Notes under the pieces: model-generated
Seen by the model: the letters and a program-made list of their open reading frames with translations, nothing else
Told to the model about the DNA's origin: nothing
Database searches by the model: none
Made by a program: the position numbers and the translations under genes
Shown here: in pieces, positions 8,821 through 18,558 of the stretch
How the letters are laid out: each line of letters starts with the position of its first letter
Position numbering within the stretch: the first letter of the stretch is position 1
NCBI GenBank assembly: GCA_017416705.1
Contig: JAFQBG010000029.1
Span: 1-34,898 of the forward strand
Length of the DNA stretch: 34,898 nucleotides
Direction of reading: 5' to 3'
Source: Bacteroidaceae bacterium
GTDB lineage: Bacteria > Bacteroidota > Bacteroidia > Bacteroidales > Bacteroidaceae

Positions 8821-9231
8821 ATGAAAAAAGTTATATGGATGATATGTATGACCATTGCATTGTGCAGTTGCAACGACAGCGATGACATCAACGAGATATT
8901 CATGAACCGCAATTGGACATTGTCGTTCTTCCAAGAGGGAACCACGCGCACGCCATCACCCGAAAAAGAAAATTATATAATAAGATTTTACGAAGGGTCG
9001 TTTGTCGCATCATCGACAAACGGTGCCGAAATAACAGGCAATTGGAGTGCCGACAACAAGACACGCGACTTTGCATGCACCAACATAAGAACAAACAGCA
9101 AAGCCGAGAGCGACGCAACAGCCGGGAAAATGACCACATTCCTGAGAAAAGCCACACACTACGAAGGCGATGCCAATTGGCTGAAAATTAAACAAACCGA
9201 CAACGTATATATGCAATTTTATAACAGATAA
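8821..9231 (+). CDS. Small predicted lipoprotein, unknown function
   Basis: A 136-aa secreted lipoprotein. The N-terminus is MKK plus a hydrophobic stretch ending in the lipobox LCSC, so C17 would be lipidated and the protein anchored to a membrane facing the periplasm or surface. The mature part is short and probably beta-rich, with a NWTLSFFQEG opening and GNWSADNKT in the middle. That recalls small META/lipocalin-like Bacteroidales lipoproteins, but I cannot assign a family. It starts 27 nt after the M3 peptidase and ends 6 nt before the dCMP deaminase, so it is embedded in that operon. No function should be inferred from this context alone. Confidence 0.8.
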   Translation: MKKVIWMICMTIALCSCNDSDDINEIFMNRNWTLSFFQEGTTRTPSPEKENYIIRFYEGSFVASSTNGAEITGNWSADNKTRDFACTNIRTNSKAESDATAGKMTTFLRKATHYEGDANWLKIKQTDNVYMQFYNR

Positions 9232-9237
9232 AAAATT

Positions 9238-9660
9238 ATGAACGACAAACAACATGAACTGGACGTGCGCTACATGCGTATGGCAAGAATTTGGGCCGAA
9301 AATTCGTATTGCAAACGCCGTCAAGTGGGTGCAATAATAGTAAAAGACAAGATGATAATCTCGGACGGGTTCAATGGCACACCCTCGGGATTTGAAAATA
9401 TATGCGAGGACGAGAACGGACTGACAAAGCCCTATGTATTGCATGCCGAAGCAAATGCCATAACAAAAATAGCACGCTCGGGCAACAACAGCGACGGCGC
9501 CACATTGTATGTGACAGCATCGCCATGTATAGAGTGTGCCAAGCTTATTATTCAAGCAGGCATAAAACGCGTTGTATATGCCGAGCATTACCACCTGACA
9601 GATGGCATCGACCTACTGAACAGGGCCGGAATAGAGACTAAATATTTAGAAGGCGAGTAA
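9238..9660 (+). CDS. Deoxycytidylate (dCMP) deaminase
   Basis: Zinc enzyme that converts dCMP to dUMP, supplying thymidylate synthesis. The 140-aa protein has the zinc-deaminase signature: HAEANAI (His ligand and catalytic Glu) and PCIECAK (two Cys ligands). The GFNGTPSGFENI region is the nucleotide-binding segment of dCMP deaminases (ComEB group) and distinguishes it from cytidine or tRNA adenosine deaminases. It lies 6 nt after the lipoprotein gene and 21 nt before the S41 protease, so it is probably co-transcribed with both. Confidence 0.93.
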   Translation: MNDKQHELDVRYMRMARIWAENSYCKRRQVGAIIVKDKMIISDGFNGTPSGFENICEDENGLTKPYVLHAEANAITKIARSGNNSDGATLYVTASPCIECAKLIIQAGIKRVVYAEHYHLTDGIDLLNRAGIETKYLEGE

Positions 9661-9681
9661 CCTCTGAAAAAAATAGATAAA

Positions 9682-11322
9682 ATGAAAAAATACACCCCTA
9701 CCCTGTTGATACTATTCACGCTATTGGGAGTATTCATGGGAGTATATATATCGGGCGGAAGAGAAAACACCGTCATACAACTGACAGGCAACAGCAAGGT
9801 CGATGAGCTTATAGAGCTTGTCCACTCGTGTTATGTCGATTCTATCAGTGTCGATGATATAATAGAAAAGGCTATGCCTAAAATAATTAACGAGTTAGAC
9901 CCGCATAGCACATATATACCCGCAAAAGAATTAGAAAGCACAAACGCCGACTTGAAAAGCAGTTTCAGCGGTATCGGCATACGGTTTCTGATAGAGGAAG
10001 ACACCATACACATAACCGATATCATACGCGGAGGACCATCGGAACAGGTGGGACTGATGGCCGGCGATCGCATAATAACCGTAAATGACACCCTGTTTGT
10101 GGGCGACGTGTGCACCAACGACGCCGCAATGAAAAAACTCAAAGGGCCAAAGGGTACAAATGTAAAAATAGGTGTACAACGATACGGCGAAAAAGATTTG
10201 TTGCATTTCAACATCACACGCGGCGACATACCGGTAAAAAGCATTGAAGCAGCCTATCTAATCGACGACAAATGGGGCTATATACAAGTGGAGCGATTTG
10301 CCGAAAACACATTCACCGAGTTCATATTGGCACTTGCGCGTTTCATGCGCAATAACTGCCAAGGCATCATAATTGATGTACGGGGCAACGGTGGCGGATG
10401 GTTGGGCATTGCAACACAAATGGCAAATGAATTCCTGAACAAAGGCGATATGATAGTATATACCGAAGGAACAAACCAGCCACGCAGTGTCGAATATGCC
10501 AACGGACGAGGCAATTTCCGCAATATACCACTTGTTGTGCTCACCGACGAGACCTCGGCATCGGCAAGCGAAATTCTTGCAGGCACCATTCAAGACAACG
10601 ACCGAGGAACCATCATCGGACGACGCACGTTCGGCAAAGGATTGGTGCAACAACCATTTGATTTTCAAGATGGTTCGGCAGTGCGTCTTACCATTGCAAG
10701 GTATTACACCCCGTCGGGACGCTGCATACAAAAACCATATAACATAGGCAATGCCGAGGAGTATGCCATGGATATATTGAACCGATATGAGCGTGGCGAA
10801 TTTTTCTCGCAAGACAGCATACACCAAAACGACAGCCTTGTGTACAAGACACGTCTGGGACGCACGGTGTATGGTGGCGGCGGCATAATGCCCGACATTT
10901 TTGTTTCGAGCGACACAACCGACATAACATCCTACTATTCACAAGCAGTGTCGAAACGTCTAATTCAGCAATATACATTCCGATACAGCGATGTCAATCG
11001 CAAGGAGCTTTCGGCATATACCACATACGAGGAGCTATTGGCACACCTGAAAAGCAAAAACCTTGTGAACGACTTTGTGAAGTATGCAGCCAACAAAGGA
11101 TTGAAACCGCGAAACATACAGATTGAGAAATCGCACAAACGATTAGAGCAAAGCATATATGCCAATATAATTTATAATATACAAGGTATGTTGGAGCATG
11201 TGCGATACATTAATACTTTTGATGTTACGGTACTGAAAGCAATAGAAATTCTTGATGCAGGCAAAGCGTTTCCACAAAAACCGGCAACAGAAAAAAACAG
11301 TGACAGAACGGCGCATATATAA
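9682..11322 (+). CDS. C-terminal processing peptidase, S41 family
   Basis: Membrane-anchored or periplasmic serine protease of the CtpA/Prc type that trims envelope proteins from their C-termini. Residues 5-25 form a signal anchor. A PDZ domain follows at about 90-170 (SSFSGIGIRF to GGPSEQVGLMAGDRI). The protease core contains DVRGNGGGWL and the catalytic serine motif TSASASE at 291-297, with the general-base lysine K319 in TFGKG. At 546 aa it is typical for Bacteroidetes CtpA. The C-terminal 150 residues are an accessory extension without a recognised domain. It closes the operon begun by the M3 peptidase. Confidence 0.94.
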   Translation: MKKYTPTLLILFTLLGVFMGVYISGGRENTVIQLTGNSKVDELIELVHSCYVDSISVDDIIEKAMPKIINELDPHSTYIPAKELESTNADLKSSFSGIGIRFLIEEDTIHITDIIRGGPSEQVGLMAGDRIITVNDTLFVGDVCTNDAAMKKLKGPKGTNVKIGVQRYGEKDLLHFNITRGDIPVKSIEAAYLIDDKWGYIQVERFAENTFTEFILALARFMRNNCQGIIIDVRGNGGGWLGIATQMANEFLNKGDMIVYTEGTNQPRSVEYANGRGNFRNIPLVVLTDETSASASEILAGTIQDNDRGTIIGRRTFGKGLVQQPFDFQDGSAVRLTIARYYTPSGRCIQKPYNIGNAEEYAMDILNRYERGEFFSQDSIHQNDSLVYKTRLGRTVYGGGGIMPDIFVSSDTTDITSYYSQAVSKRLIQQYTFRYSDVNRKELSAYTTYEELLAHLKSKNLVNDFVKYAANKGLKPRNIQIEKSHKRLEQSIYANIIYNIQGMLEHVRYINTFDVTVLKAIEILDAGKAFPQKPATEKNSDRTAHI

Positions 11323-11414
11323 CCACTTGCAAAACACCTGCAAACTATAAAACAAAGTTTCTATACATGCGTTATAAATAGCAATTATACAACGTATTTA
11401 CAAGCAGTTACATT

Positions 11415-11678
11415 ATGAAAAAAATAACAATTTTCTACCAAGAGCGATGCCCTTTCTGCAAAAGAGCATTTAAATTCATCGAGGAACTGAAAGCAGAACA
11501 CAGCGAGTATGCCAATATCCAAATAGAGACAATAGAAGAGACCGAACAGCCGCAAATAGCCGACAAATTCGACTATTACTATGTGCCTACATTCTATTTG
11601 GAGAATGAAAAAATACACGAAGGCGGTATATACAAAGACGAAATAAAAAAAATCTTCGACGCCGCTTTACAAAATTAG
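11415..11678 (+). CDS. Glutaredoxin-like thioredoxin-fold protein
   Basis: An 87-aa single-domain thiol oxidoreductase. The active site CPFC lies at about residues 12-15 of an N-terminal beta strand (KKITIFYQERCPFC). The cis-proline loop is seen as YVPTFYLEN and a C-terminal helix follows, giving a complete minimal thioredoxin fold. A CPFC centre is common in glutaredoxin-like proteins; the reductant and target are unknown. There is a 92-nt gap after the S41 protease without a clear promoter, and a strong terminator follows, so the gene may end the upstream transcript. Confidence 0.88.
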   Translation: MKKITIFYQERCPFCKRAFKFIEELKAEHSEYANIQIETIEETEQPQIADKFDYYYVPTFYLENEKIHEGGIYKDEIKKIFDAALQN

Positions 11679-11742
11679 CACCCCGCCATAAAAAAAAAGG
11701 CAATATACGCATACACAGATACAAGCAATACACATTATTTAA

Positions 11743-11790
11743 AAAAGGCAAGTGAACAGCGGAATTTTACGCTGTTCACTTGCCTTTTAA
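11743..11790 (+). terminator. Strong terminator after glutaredoxin gene
   Basis: A perfect 19-bp inverted repeat (11743-11761 with 11770-11788, 8-nt loop) has A-rich and T-rich ends, so it could act in both directions. Its 3' arm contains the -33 box of the purM promoter. Confidence 0.88.
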
Positions 11791-11810
11791 TATAGTTTGT
11801 ATTATCTTCG
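11779..11810 (+). promoter_or_regulatory. purM promoter
   Basis: CTTG (11779-11782), a 20-nt spacer and TATCTTCG (11803-11810) form a Bacteroidetes promoter of the TAnnTTCG subtype. The leader is about 30 nt. Confidence 0.65.
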
Positions 11811-11846
11811 CAGAATAAAAAAACTAACTCAACAAGAGACAAAATA

Positions 11847-13013
11847 ATGAGTGATAAACGTTATATGATGCGCGGAGTATCGGCATCGAAAGAGGATGTA
11901 CACAATGCTATAAAAAACATTGACAAGGGTTTATACCCCAAAGCATTTTGCAAAATAATTCCCGACATATTGGGAGGCGATTCTGATTATTGCAACATAA
12001 TGCATGCCGACGGCGCCGGCACAAAATCGTCTTTGGCATATCTATACTGGAAAGAGACCGGCGATTTATCGGTGTGGAAAGGCATTGCGCAAGATGCGCT
12101 AATAATGAACATCGACGATTTGCTATGCGTAGGTGCCACCGATAATATTTTGGTGTCATCGACCATAGGACGCAACAAATTGCTCATCCCCGGCGAAGTT
12201 ATCTCGGCAATCATAAACGGCACCGACGAACTTCTGGCCGAACTGCGCGAAATGGGCGTGGGTGTATATGCCACAGGTGGCGAGACAGCCGATGTCGGCG
12301 ACCTTGTACGCACCATAATAGTCGATAGCACAGTAACATGCCGCATGAAACGCAGCGATGTCATAGACAACGCAAACATAGCCGGCGGCGACGCAATTGT
12401 GGGCCTTGCATCGTACGGACAAGCCACATACGAAAAAGAATACAACGGTGGCATGGGCAGCAACGGACTGACATCGGCTCGTCACGATGTATTCTCGAAA
12501 TACCTTGCCGAAAAATACCCCGAAAGTTACGACAAGGAGGTTCCTGCCGAGCTAATATATTCCGGCGGTCTGAAACTGACAGACAGTGTCGAGGGTTCAC
12601 CCATCGACGCAGGAAAATTGGTATTGTCGCCCACACGTACATACGCGCCCATCGTAAAGAAAATATTAGACGTATTACGTCCGCAGATACATGGCATGGT
12701 GCATTGTTCGGGCGGAGCACAAACAAAAGTAATGCACTTTGTCGAGAACAAAAAAGTCATAAAAGACAACCTGTTCCCCATCCCTCCGCTGTTCAAAACC
12801 ATAAAAGAGCAAAGCGGAACAGAATGGTCCGAGATGTACAAGGTATTCAACATGGGACACAGGCTCGAAGTATATGTAAAACCGGAATTTGCCAATGAAA
12901 TTATTTCGATAAGCAAAAGTTTCGGAGTAGATGCACAAATTATCGGCCGTGTTGAAGATGCTCCCCGAAACGAACTGATAATTCGCAGCGAATACGGAGA
13001 ATTCAAATACTGA
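11847..13013 (+). CDS. purM: Phosphoribosylformylglycinamidine cyclo-ligase (AIR synthetase)
   Basis: ATP-dependent ring closure of FGAM to AIR, step five of purine synthesis. The 388-aa protein has the PurM fold. GAGTKS near residue 57 and the QDALIMNIDDLLCVGA segment form the first domain and ATP-binding region. TGGETADVGD is a hallmark motif of the family, and HCSGGAQTK and FNMGHRLEVY lie in the C-terminal AIRS domain. It is slightly longer than the E. coli enzyme (345 aa), as expected for Bacteroidetes forms. It starts a run with a small membrane protein gene (5-nt gap), prfA and pyrF. No PurR-type operator is apparent. Confidence 0.93.
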   Translation: MSDKRYMMRGVSASKEDVHNAIKNIDKGLYPKAFCKIIPDILGGDSDYCNIMHADGAGTKSSLAYLYWKETGDLSVWKGIAQDALIMNIDDLLCVGATDNILVSSTIGRNKLLIPGEVISAIINGTDELLAELREMGVGVYATGGETADVGDLVRTIIVDSTVTCRMKRSDVIDNANIAGGDAIVGLASYGQATYEKEYNGGMGSNGLTSARHDVFSKYLAEKYPESYDKEVPAELIYSGGLKLTDSVEGSPIDAGKLVLSPTRTYAPIVKKILDVLRPQIHGMVHCSGGAQTKVMHFVENKKVIKDNLFPIPPLFKTIKEQSGTEWSEMYKVFNMGHRLEVYVKPEFANEIISISKSFGVDAQIIGRVEDAPRNELIIRSEYGEFKY

Positions 13014-13018
13014 TAAGC

Positions 13019-13222
13019 ATGAAAAAAATACTCTTTTTCCTATGTTGTTGCCTCAGTATATGCGCCCTTGTATATATGTGCTATAAAGTATGGTTGGGAA
13101 TATCATCGGAACAATACACGTTCGACCTGCTCATACAAATATTGGCAACAATAGGTTGGTTCACAATTACATACAGCATAGTGACACGTTCCTACTCATG
13201 GGCCGAGAAGCTATGTAAATAA
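13019..13222 (+). CDS. Small two-helix membrane protein, unknown
   Basis: A 67-aa protein with hydrophobic segments at about 4-25 and 37-58. A positively charged MKK start precedes the first segment and a cationic tail (SWAEKLCK) follows the second. It is wedged between purM (5-nt gap) and prfA (6-nt gap), and this tight fit is the main reason to call it real. No family is recognised. It may be an inner-membrane miniprotein co-transcribed with its neighbours. Confidence 0.65.
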   Translation: MKKILFFLCCCLSICALVYMCYKVWLGISSEQYTFDLLIQILATIGWFTITYSIVTRSYSWAEKLCK

Positions 13223-13228
13223 CAGACA

Positions 13229-14338
13229 ATGGCAGACAACAATATACTAAATAAACTAAGCGACCTTGAAGCACGTTTTCAGGAAGTAGCGTTGCTCATC
13301 ACCGACCCCGCTGTGGTGGCCGACATGAAACGATATGTGCGTCTGAACAAGGAATATCGTGAACTCGAACAGATTATGGATGCCCGCAAGCGATATGTCA
13401 ATCTATTGCAATCGCAAAACGAGGCAAAAGAACTATTGGCCAACGAAACAGACAACGAGCTACGCGAAATGGCTCGCGAAGAATTAGAGCATTGCACCAC
13501 ACAGATACCCATTTTAGAGGAGGAAATAAAATTATTACTCATACCCGGCGACCCACAGGATGACAAAAATGCCATTTTGGAAATTCGCGGCGGCACCGGT
13601 GGCGATGAAGCAGCCATATTTGCCGGCGACCTTTATCGCATGTACAGCAAATATTGCGAAAGCAAAGGCTGGCGCATGGAGGTATCGAGTTTCAACGAAG
13701 GCTCCTCGGGTGGTTTCAAGGAGATTATATGCACAGTGACAGGCGACAAGGTGTACGGAACACTGAAATACGAGTCGGGCGTTCACAGAGTACAAAGGGT
13801 GCCCGCCACCGAGACACAAGGACGCGTACACACATCGGCAGCATCGGTGGCTGTACTGCCCGAGGCCGAACCCTTCGACGTCGAGATAACAGAAAGTGCC
13901 ATAAAATGGGACACATTCCGTTCCAGCGGAGCAGGAGGACAGAATGTCAATAAAGTGGAATCGGGCGTGCGTCTTCGTTATCCGTGGCTCAACCCCGAGA
14001 CAGGACAGACCGAGGAGATACTTATAGAATGTACCGAGACACGCGACCAACCCAAAAACAAAGAACGTGCGCTGGCGCGTCTGCGTACACTCATATACGA
14101 CCGCGAACACCAACGCTATGCCGACGACATTGCCAACAAACGAAAAACAATGGTATCGACAGGCGACCGCTCGGCAAAAATCAGAACATATAACTATCCG
14201 CAAGGTCGCATAACCGACCATCGTATAAACTACACCATATACAATTTGCAAGCATTCGTCAATGGCGACATACAGGATTGCATAGACCACCTTATTGTAG
14301 CCGAAAACACCGAACGCATGAAAGAAAACGAATTATAA
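13229..14338 (+). CDS. prfA: Peptide chain release factor 1
   Basis: Terminates translation at UAA and UAG. An N-terminal coiled region (about 1-100) is followed by the decoding domain with the PAT tripeptide at 192-194 in RVPATETQGRVHTS, which marks RF1 rather than RF2. The peptidyl-hydrolysis motif GGQ lies at 236-238 in SSGAGGQNVNKVES. The 369-aa length is slightly above the usual 360. No frameshift site, as known for RF2, is present or expected. It lies between the small membrane protein and pyrF (18-nt gap). Confidence 0.97.
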   Translation: MADNNILNKLSDLEARFQEVALLITDPAVVADMKRYVRLNKEYRELEQIMDARKRYVNLLQSQNEAKELLANETDNELREMAREELEHCTTQIPILEEEIKLLLIPGDPQDDKNAILEIRGGTGGDEAAIFAGDLYRMYSKYCESKGWRMEVSSFNEGSSGGFKEIICTVTGDKVYGTLKYESGVHRVQRVPATETQGRVHTSAASVAVLPEAEPFDVEITESAIKWDTFRSSGAGGQNVNKVESGVRLRYPWLNPETGQTEEILIECTETRDQPKNKERALARLRTLIYDREHQRYADDIANKRKTMVSTGDRSAKIRTYNYPQGRITDHRINYTIYNLQAFVNGDIQDCIDHLIVAENTERMKENEL

Positions 14339-14356
14339 CACAAAAAAAATAGCACC

Positions 14357-15187
14357 ATGAACAAGCAAGAACTAATCAAACAAATCAAGACAAAACGCTC
14401 GTTTCTATGCGTAGGGCTCGACAGCGATATAAAAAAATTGCCCGCATGCGTAATGAACAGCGACGACCCTGTATATGAGTTCAACAAAGCCATAATTGAC
14501 GCAACAGCACCATATACAGTGGCATACAAGCCCAATCTTGCATTCTACGAGGCCACCGGTGTGAAAGGATGGATAAGCCTCGAAAAAACCATTCAGTATA
14601 TAAAAGACAACTACCCCGAAATATTCATCATAGCCGATGCCAAGCGTGGCGACATAGGCAACACATCGGCACTATATGCACGCTCGTTCTTCGAGGAAAT
14701 GAAGGTTGATGCAATAACCGTTGCACCCTATATGGGACAAGACAGCGTGTCACCATTTTTGTCCTACGAAGGCACTTGGGTTATTGTATTGGCATTAACA
14801 TCGAACCCCGGCTCACACGATTTCCAATTGACAAAAGACGAAAATGGCGAAATGCTGTTCGAAAAAGTATTAAGAACATCGCAAAATTGGGGCAGCGACC
14901 AAAATATGATGTATGTAGTGGGAGCCACACAAGGCAAATCGTTCGAGAATGTTCGTAACATTGTTCCCAACCACTTCCTGCTTGTTCCCGGTGTGGGAGC
15001 ACAAGGCGGCTCGCTCGAAGAGGTATGTCACTACGGAATGAACAACGAGTGCGGGCTGCTTGTAAATGCAAGCCGCGCCATTATATTTGCCGACAACAGC
15101 GATAATTTTGCCACCGTTGCAGGCGAAAAAGCCAAAGACTACCAACTGCAAATGGAGGAGCAACTAAAAGTACACAATATAGTATAA
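14357..15187 (+). CDS. pyrF: Orotidine 5'-phosphate decarboxylase (type 2)
   Basis: Decarboxylates OMP to UMP, the last step of de novo pyrimidine synthesis. The catalytic tetrad motif [10 protein letters not shown] (D94, K96, D99) is intact. FLCVGLDSD near residue 16 and [10 protein letters not shown] in the C-terminal half are substrate and phosphate-binding segments. At 276 aa it belongs to the longer type-2 (PyrF2) group rather than the about 240-aa E. coli type. It is the last gene of the purM-prfA-pyrF run; a 108-nt gap follows before lpxD. Confidence 0.95.
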   Translation: MNKQELIKQIKTKRSFLCVGLDSDIKKLPACVMNSDDPVYEFNKAIIDATAPYTVAYKPNLAFYEATGVKGWISLEKTIQYIKDNYPEIFIIADAKRGDIGNTSALYARSFFEEMKVDAITVAPYMGQDSVSPFLSYEGTWVIVLALTSNPGSHDFQLTKDENGEMLFEKVLRTSQNWGSDQNMMYVVGATQGKSFENVRNIVPNHFLLVPGVGAQGGSLEEVCHYGMNNECGLLVNASRAIIFADNSDNFATVAGEKAKDYQLQMEEQLKVHNIV

Positions 15188-15245
15188 ATTTGCAAAAAAC
15201 AAATTAAAACAGTCCATACATTACTGTTATCCCACAAATATTCAC

Positions 15246-15278
15246 TACATTCGCAAAAACAATTCCCGTAAAGGGAAT
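15246..15278 (+). promoter_or_regulatory. Possible lpxD promoter and leader hairpin
   Basis: TACATTCG (15246-15253) fits the -7 subtype TAnnTTCG, but no good -33 box is seen. A short hairpin ATTCCC/GGGAAT (15262-15267 with 15273-15278) lies just before the start codon and could influence translation. Confidence 0.4.
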
Positions 15279-15295
15279 AAGCAATAAAAAGAATT

Positions 15296-16327
15296 ATGAA
15301 ATTCACAGCAAAACAGATAGCAGCGTACATCGACGGCCAGATAATAGGCAACGAAGAGGCCGAAGTATATACTTTTGCAAAAATAGAAGAAGGCACACCC
15401 GGAGCATTATCGTTCTTGGCAAATCCCAAATACACCGATTATATATACTCGACAAAATCGTCGATAGTACTTGTGAACAAGGACTTTGAACCCACACAGG
15501 AGGTTGCAGCCACACTCATAAAGGTTGAAAACGCCTATGGCAGCCTTGCCAAGCTCATGACTTTATACGAAGCAAGCAAGCCCAAGAAACAGGGTGTCAG
15601 CTCGTTGGCATCTATTGCCGCATCGGCAAAAATTGGCGAGAATTGCTATATAGCTCCGTTTGTGGTTATTGGCGAAAATTGCGAGATAGGAGATAACTGC
15701 ATGCTGCACGATGGCGTGTCGGTGGGCGACGGTGCAAAAATAGGCAACGATTGCATACTATATGCCCATGTCACAGTGTACCACGACTGCCGCATAGGCA
15801 ATAACTGCATATTGCACAGTGGCAGTGTTATAGGAGCCGACGGATTTGGTTTTGCCCCCACCCCCAACGGCTACGAGAAGATACCCCAAACAGGTATTAC
15901 CGTCATAGAGGACAACGTCGAGATTGGTGCAAACACCTGCGTTGACCGCGCCACCATGGGAGCCACAGTAGTACACAGCGGCGTTAAATTGGACAACCTT
16001 ATACAAATAGCCCACAACGACGAGGTAGGCAGCCACACAGTAATGGCAGCATGCGCCGCAGTAGCAGGCTCGACAAAAATAGGAGAATGGTGTATTTTTG
16101 GCGGCCAAGCCGGAATATCGGGGCATAGCACAATAGGCAACCGCGCAACCATAGGCCCGCAATGTGGCACAATAGGCAATGTAAAAGAGGGAGAAACCCT
16201 CTTGGGCGCACCGGCAATGGATGCACGCGAATACATGCGCATAGCGGCATACATGAAGCGTTTACCCGCAATGGACAAAAAAATAAAAGAGCTGACCAAG
16301 GAGATAGAACAGCTGAAAAACAAATAA
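15296..16327 (+). CDS. lpxD: UDP-3-O-(3-hydroxyacyl)glucosamine N-acyltransferase
   Basis: Third enzyme of lipid A synthesis; it adds the second hydroxyacyl chain from acyl-ACP in the cytosol. Residues 1-105 are the uridine-binding N-terminal domain ([11 protein letters not shown] is characteristic). Residues 107-300 are a left-handed beta helix of hexapeptide repeats. The catalytic histidine is H240 in IQIAHND. The C-terminal helix ([19 protein letters not shown]) is the trimerising coil. The 343-aa length is normal. It is the first of lpxD - lpxC/fabZ - lpxA, spaced by 30 and 22 nt. Confidence 0.97.
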   Translation: MKFTAKQIAAYIDGQIIGNEEAEVYTFAKIEEGTPGALSFLANPKYTDYIYSTKSSIVLVNKDFEPTQEVAATLIKVENAYGSLAKLMTLYEASKPKKQGVSSLASIAASAKIGENCYIAPFVVIGENCEIGDNCMLHDGVSVGDGAKIGNDCILYAHVTVYHDCRIGNNCILHSGSVIGADGFGFAPTPNGYEKIPQTGITVIEDNVEIGANTCVDRATMGATVVHSGVKLDNLIQIAHNDEVGSHTVMAACAAVAGSTKIGEWCIFGGQAGISGHSTIGNRATIGPQCGTIGNVKEGETLLGAPAMDAREYMRIAAYMKRLPAMDKKIKELTKEIEQLKNK

Positions 16328-16357
16328 CGAATATACAACAATTAAAATAGTTCAACC

Positions 16358-17755
16358 ATGAACAACAAACAAAAAACATTAAATGGCAGTTTCTCGCTTT
16401 TTGGAAAAGGCCTTCACACCGGCCTTAGCCTTACAGTGACATTTAACCCTGCACCCGAGAACTACGGATACAAAATACAACGTATCGACCTTCCCGGTGA
16501 GCCAATAATAGATGCAGTGGCCGAAAATGTAACAGAAACCACACGTGGCACAGTGCTCTCCAAGGGAGAAGCCAAAGTAAGCACAGTGGAGCATGCCATG
16601 GCAGCACTATTTGCATCGGGCATAGACAACTGTCTGATGCAGGTAAACGGACCCGAATTTCCCATTTTGGATGGCAGTGCAATACAATATGTACAAAACA
16701 TAGAGCGTATTGGACTTAAAGAACAGAATGCCGAGAAGGACGTCTTTATTATTAAATCCAAAATAGAAATAACAGACGAAAAAACAGGAAACTCCATAAT
16801 AATACTTCCCGACGACAAATTCAGTTTGAATGTACTTGTGCATTACGACTCGGGCATTCTCTACAACCAATATGCCACACTCGAAGATATGGAGGATTTC
16901 AAAGAAGAGATAGCATCGAGCCGCACATTTGTATTCGTAAGGGAATTAGAGCCACTGCTTGCAGCCGGCCTCATAAAAGGAGGCGACTTGGACAATGCCA
17001 TTGTTATATACGAGCGCGAAATGCCCCAAGAGCAATACAACAGGCTTGCCGACATTATGGGAGTGCCACACATGGATGCTAAAAAGCTCGGTTATCTGAA
17101 CCACAAGCCATTGGTTTGGAACAACGAACCGGCACGTCACAAGCTACTCGACATAATAGGCGACCTTGCACTCATAGGCAAGCCCCTGCAAGGACGAATA
17201 ATAGCCACATGTCCCGGTCACACCATAAACAATAAGTTTGCACGCGCCATGCGCAAAGTCATTCGTCAGCACCAGATACAAGCACCCATATACAATCCAA
17301 ACAGCGAGCCCGTAATGGATGTAAGCCGAGTGCGCCGACTACTCCCCCACCGTTTCCCATTCATGCTTGTGGACAAAGTAATAGAAATGGGTTCGAACTA
17401 CATAGTAGGTATCAAAAACACAACGGCAAACGAGCCATTCTTCCAAGGTCATTTCCCCGAGGAGCCTGTCATGCCCGGTGTTCTCATGATAGAAGCCATG
17501 TCGCAAGTAGGTGGTCTCATGGTGCTGAATATGTTAGAGGAACCGGAACTGCATTCCACCTATTTCTTGAAAATAGACAAAGTGGCATTCTACAAAAAAG
17601 TAGTTCCCGGCGATACATTGGTATTCCGCGTAGAGCTCATCACCCCATTGCGTCATGGAATAGCCATGATGAAAGGATATGGCTTTGTGGGAGAAAGTTT
17701 GGCAGTAGAAGCCACCTTCACCGGCCAGATTACAAAAAACAAAACAGAGAAATAA
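16358..17755 (+). CDS. lpxC-fabZ: Bifunctional LpxC deacetylase / FabZ dehydratase fusion
   Basis: Two enzymes in one 465-aa chain. Residues 1-305 are UDP-3-O-acyl-GlcNAc deacetylase, the committed step of lipid A synthesis, with zinc ligands H79 (STVEHAMAAL), H261 and D265 (RHKLLDIIGD). Residues about 318-465 are 3-hydroxyacyl-ACP dehydratase: LPHRFPFMLVDKV at 329, then FFQGHFPEEPVMPGVL with catalytic H365 and E379. The fusion joins the two branches that compete for 3-hydroxyacyl-ACP and is a known trait of Bacteroidetes. There is no internal stop or start, and the linker is short (about 305-318). Confidence 0.97.
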   Translation: MNNKQKTLNGSFSLFGKGLHTGLSLTVTFNPAPENYGYKIQRIDLPGEPIIDAVAENVTETTRGTVLSKGEAKVSTVEHAMAALFASGIDNCLMQVNGPEFPILDGSAIQYVQNIERIGLKEQNAEKDVFIIKSKIEITDEKTGNSIIILPDDKFSLNVLVHYDSGILYNQYATLEDMEDFKEEIASSRTFVFVRELEPLLAAGLIKGGDLDNAIVIYEREMPQEQYNRLADIMGVPHMDAKKLGYLNHKPLVWNNEPARHKLLDIIGDLALIGKPLQGRIIATCPGHTINNKFARAMRKVIRQHQIQAPIYNPNSEPVMDVSRVRRLLPHRFPFMLVDKVIEMGSNYIVGIKNTTANEPFFQGHFPEEPVMPGVLMIEAMSQVGGLMVLNMLEEPELHSTYFLKIDKVAFYKKVVPGDTLVFRVELITPLRHGIAMMKGYGFVGESLAVEATFTGQITKNKTEK

Positions 17756-17777
17756 AACGTTCTAAAAAACAACTATT

Positions 17778-18548
17778 ATGATTAGTCCATTAGCTTACAT
17801 AGACCCCGAAGCCAAAATTGGTGAAAACTGCGAAATTGGGGCATTTGCATACATTGACAAGAATGTTGTAATTGGAAATAATTGTGTTATTATGCCACAC
17901 GCATCGGTTCTTTACGGAACACGCATGGGCAACAACAACAAAATTTTTCATGGAGCAGTCATTGGCGGTATTCCACAGGACCTTAAATTCAAGGGCGAGG
18001 ATACCACATGCGAGATTGGCGACAACAATATGATACGCGAGAACGCTACCATAAACCGAGGAACAGCCTCGCGTGGAAAAACAGTAGTTGGCAGCAACAA
18101 CCTGTTAATGGAGAACTCGCACATCGGTCACGACTGCGTCATAGGCAATGGTTGTATCATCGGTAATTCAAGCAAGATAGCCGGCGAGGTTGTCATTGAC
18201 GACAACGCCATATTGAGCGCCTGCGTACTCATACACCAATTCTGTCACATAGGCGGATATGTCATGATACAGGGCGGCAGCCGTTTCAGCATGGATGTTC
18301 CCCCCTATATCATAGTAGGTCGCGAGCCCGCCCGTTACTGCGGTCTAAACATTGTCGGTCTGCGTCGTCGCGGTTTCTCGAACGAGACAATAACAAACAT
18401 ACGCAATGCCTACCGACATATATACGAGAGCAACAACAACGTATCGACAGGTGTAGCAAAAATAAAAGAGACCATTCCGTCGAGCCCCGAGATTGAATAC
18501 ATACTCAATTTCATCGAGCACGAGTCGGAGCGCGGCATAATAGGATAA
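17778..18548 (+). CDS. lpxA: UDP-N-acetylglucosamine O-acyltransferase
   Basis: First step of lipid A synthesis: transfers 3-hydroxyacyl from ACP to UDP-GlcNAc. The protein is almost all hexapeptide beta helix from residue 3 to about 185 ([15 protein letters not shown] and so on). The catalytic histidine is H118 in NSHIGHDC. IHQFCHIGG and the short C-terminal helical domain complete the fold. The 256-aa length is normal. It starts 22 nt after the LpxC-FabZ fusion. Confidence 0.97.
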   Translation: MISPLAYIDPEAKIGENCEIGAFAYIDKNVVIGNNCVIMPHASVLYGTRMGNNNKIFHGAVIGGIPQDLKFKGEDTTCEIGDNNMIRENATINRGTASRGKTVVGSNNLLMENSHIGHDCVIGNGCIIGNSSKIAGEVVIDDNAILSACVLIHQFCHIGGYVMIQGGSRFSMDVPPYIIVGREPARYCGLNIVGLRRRGFSNETITNIRNAYRHIYESNNNVSTGVAKIKETIPSSPEIEYILNFIEHESERGIIG

Positions 18549-18558
18549 AAAATAGGAT

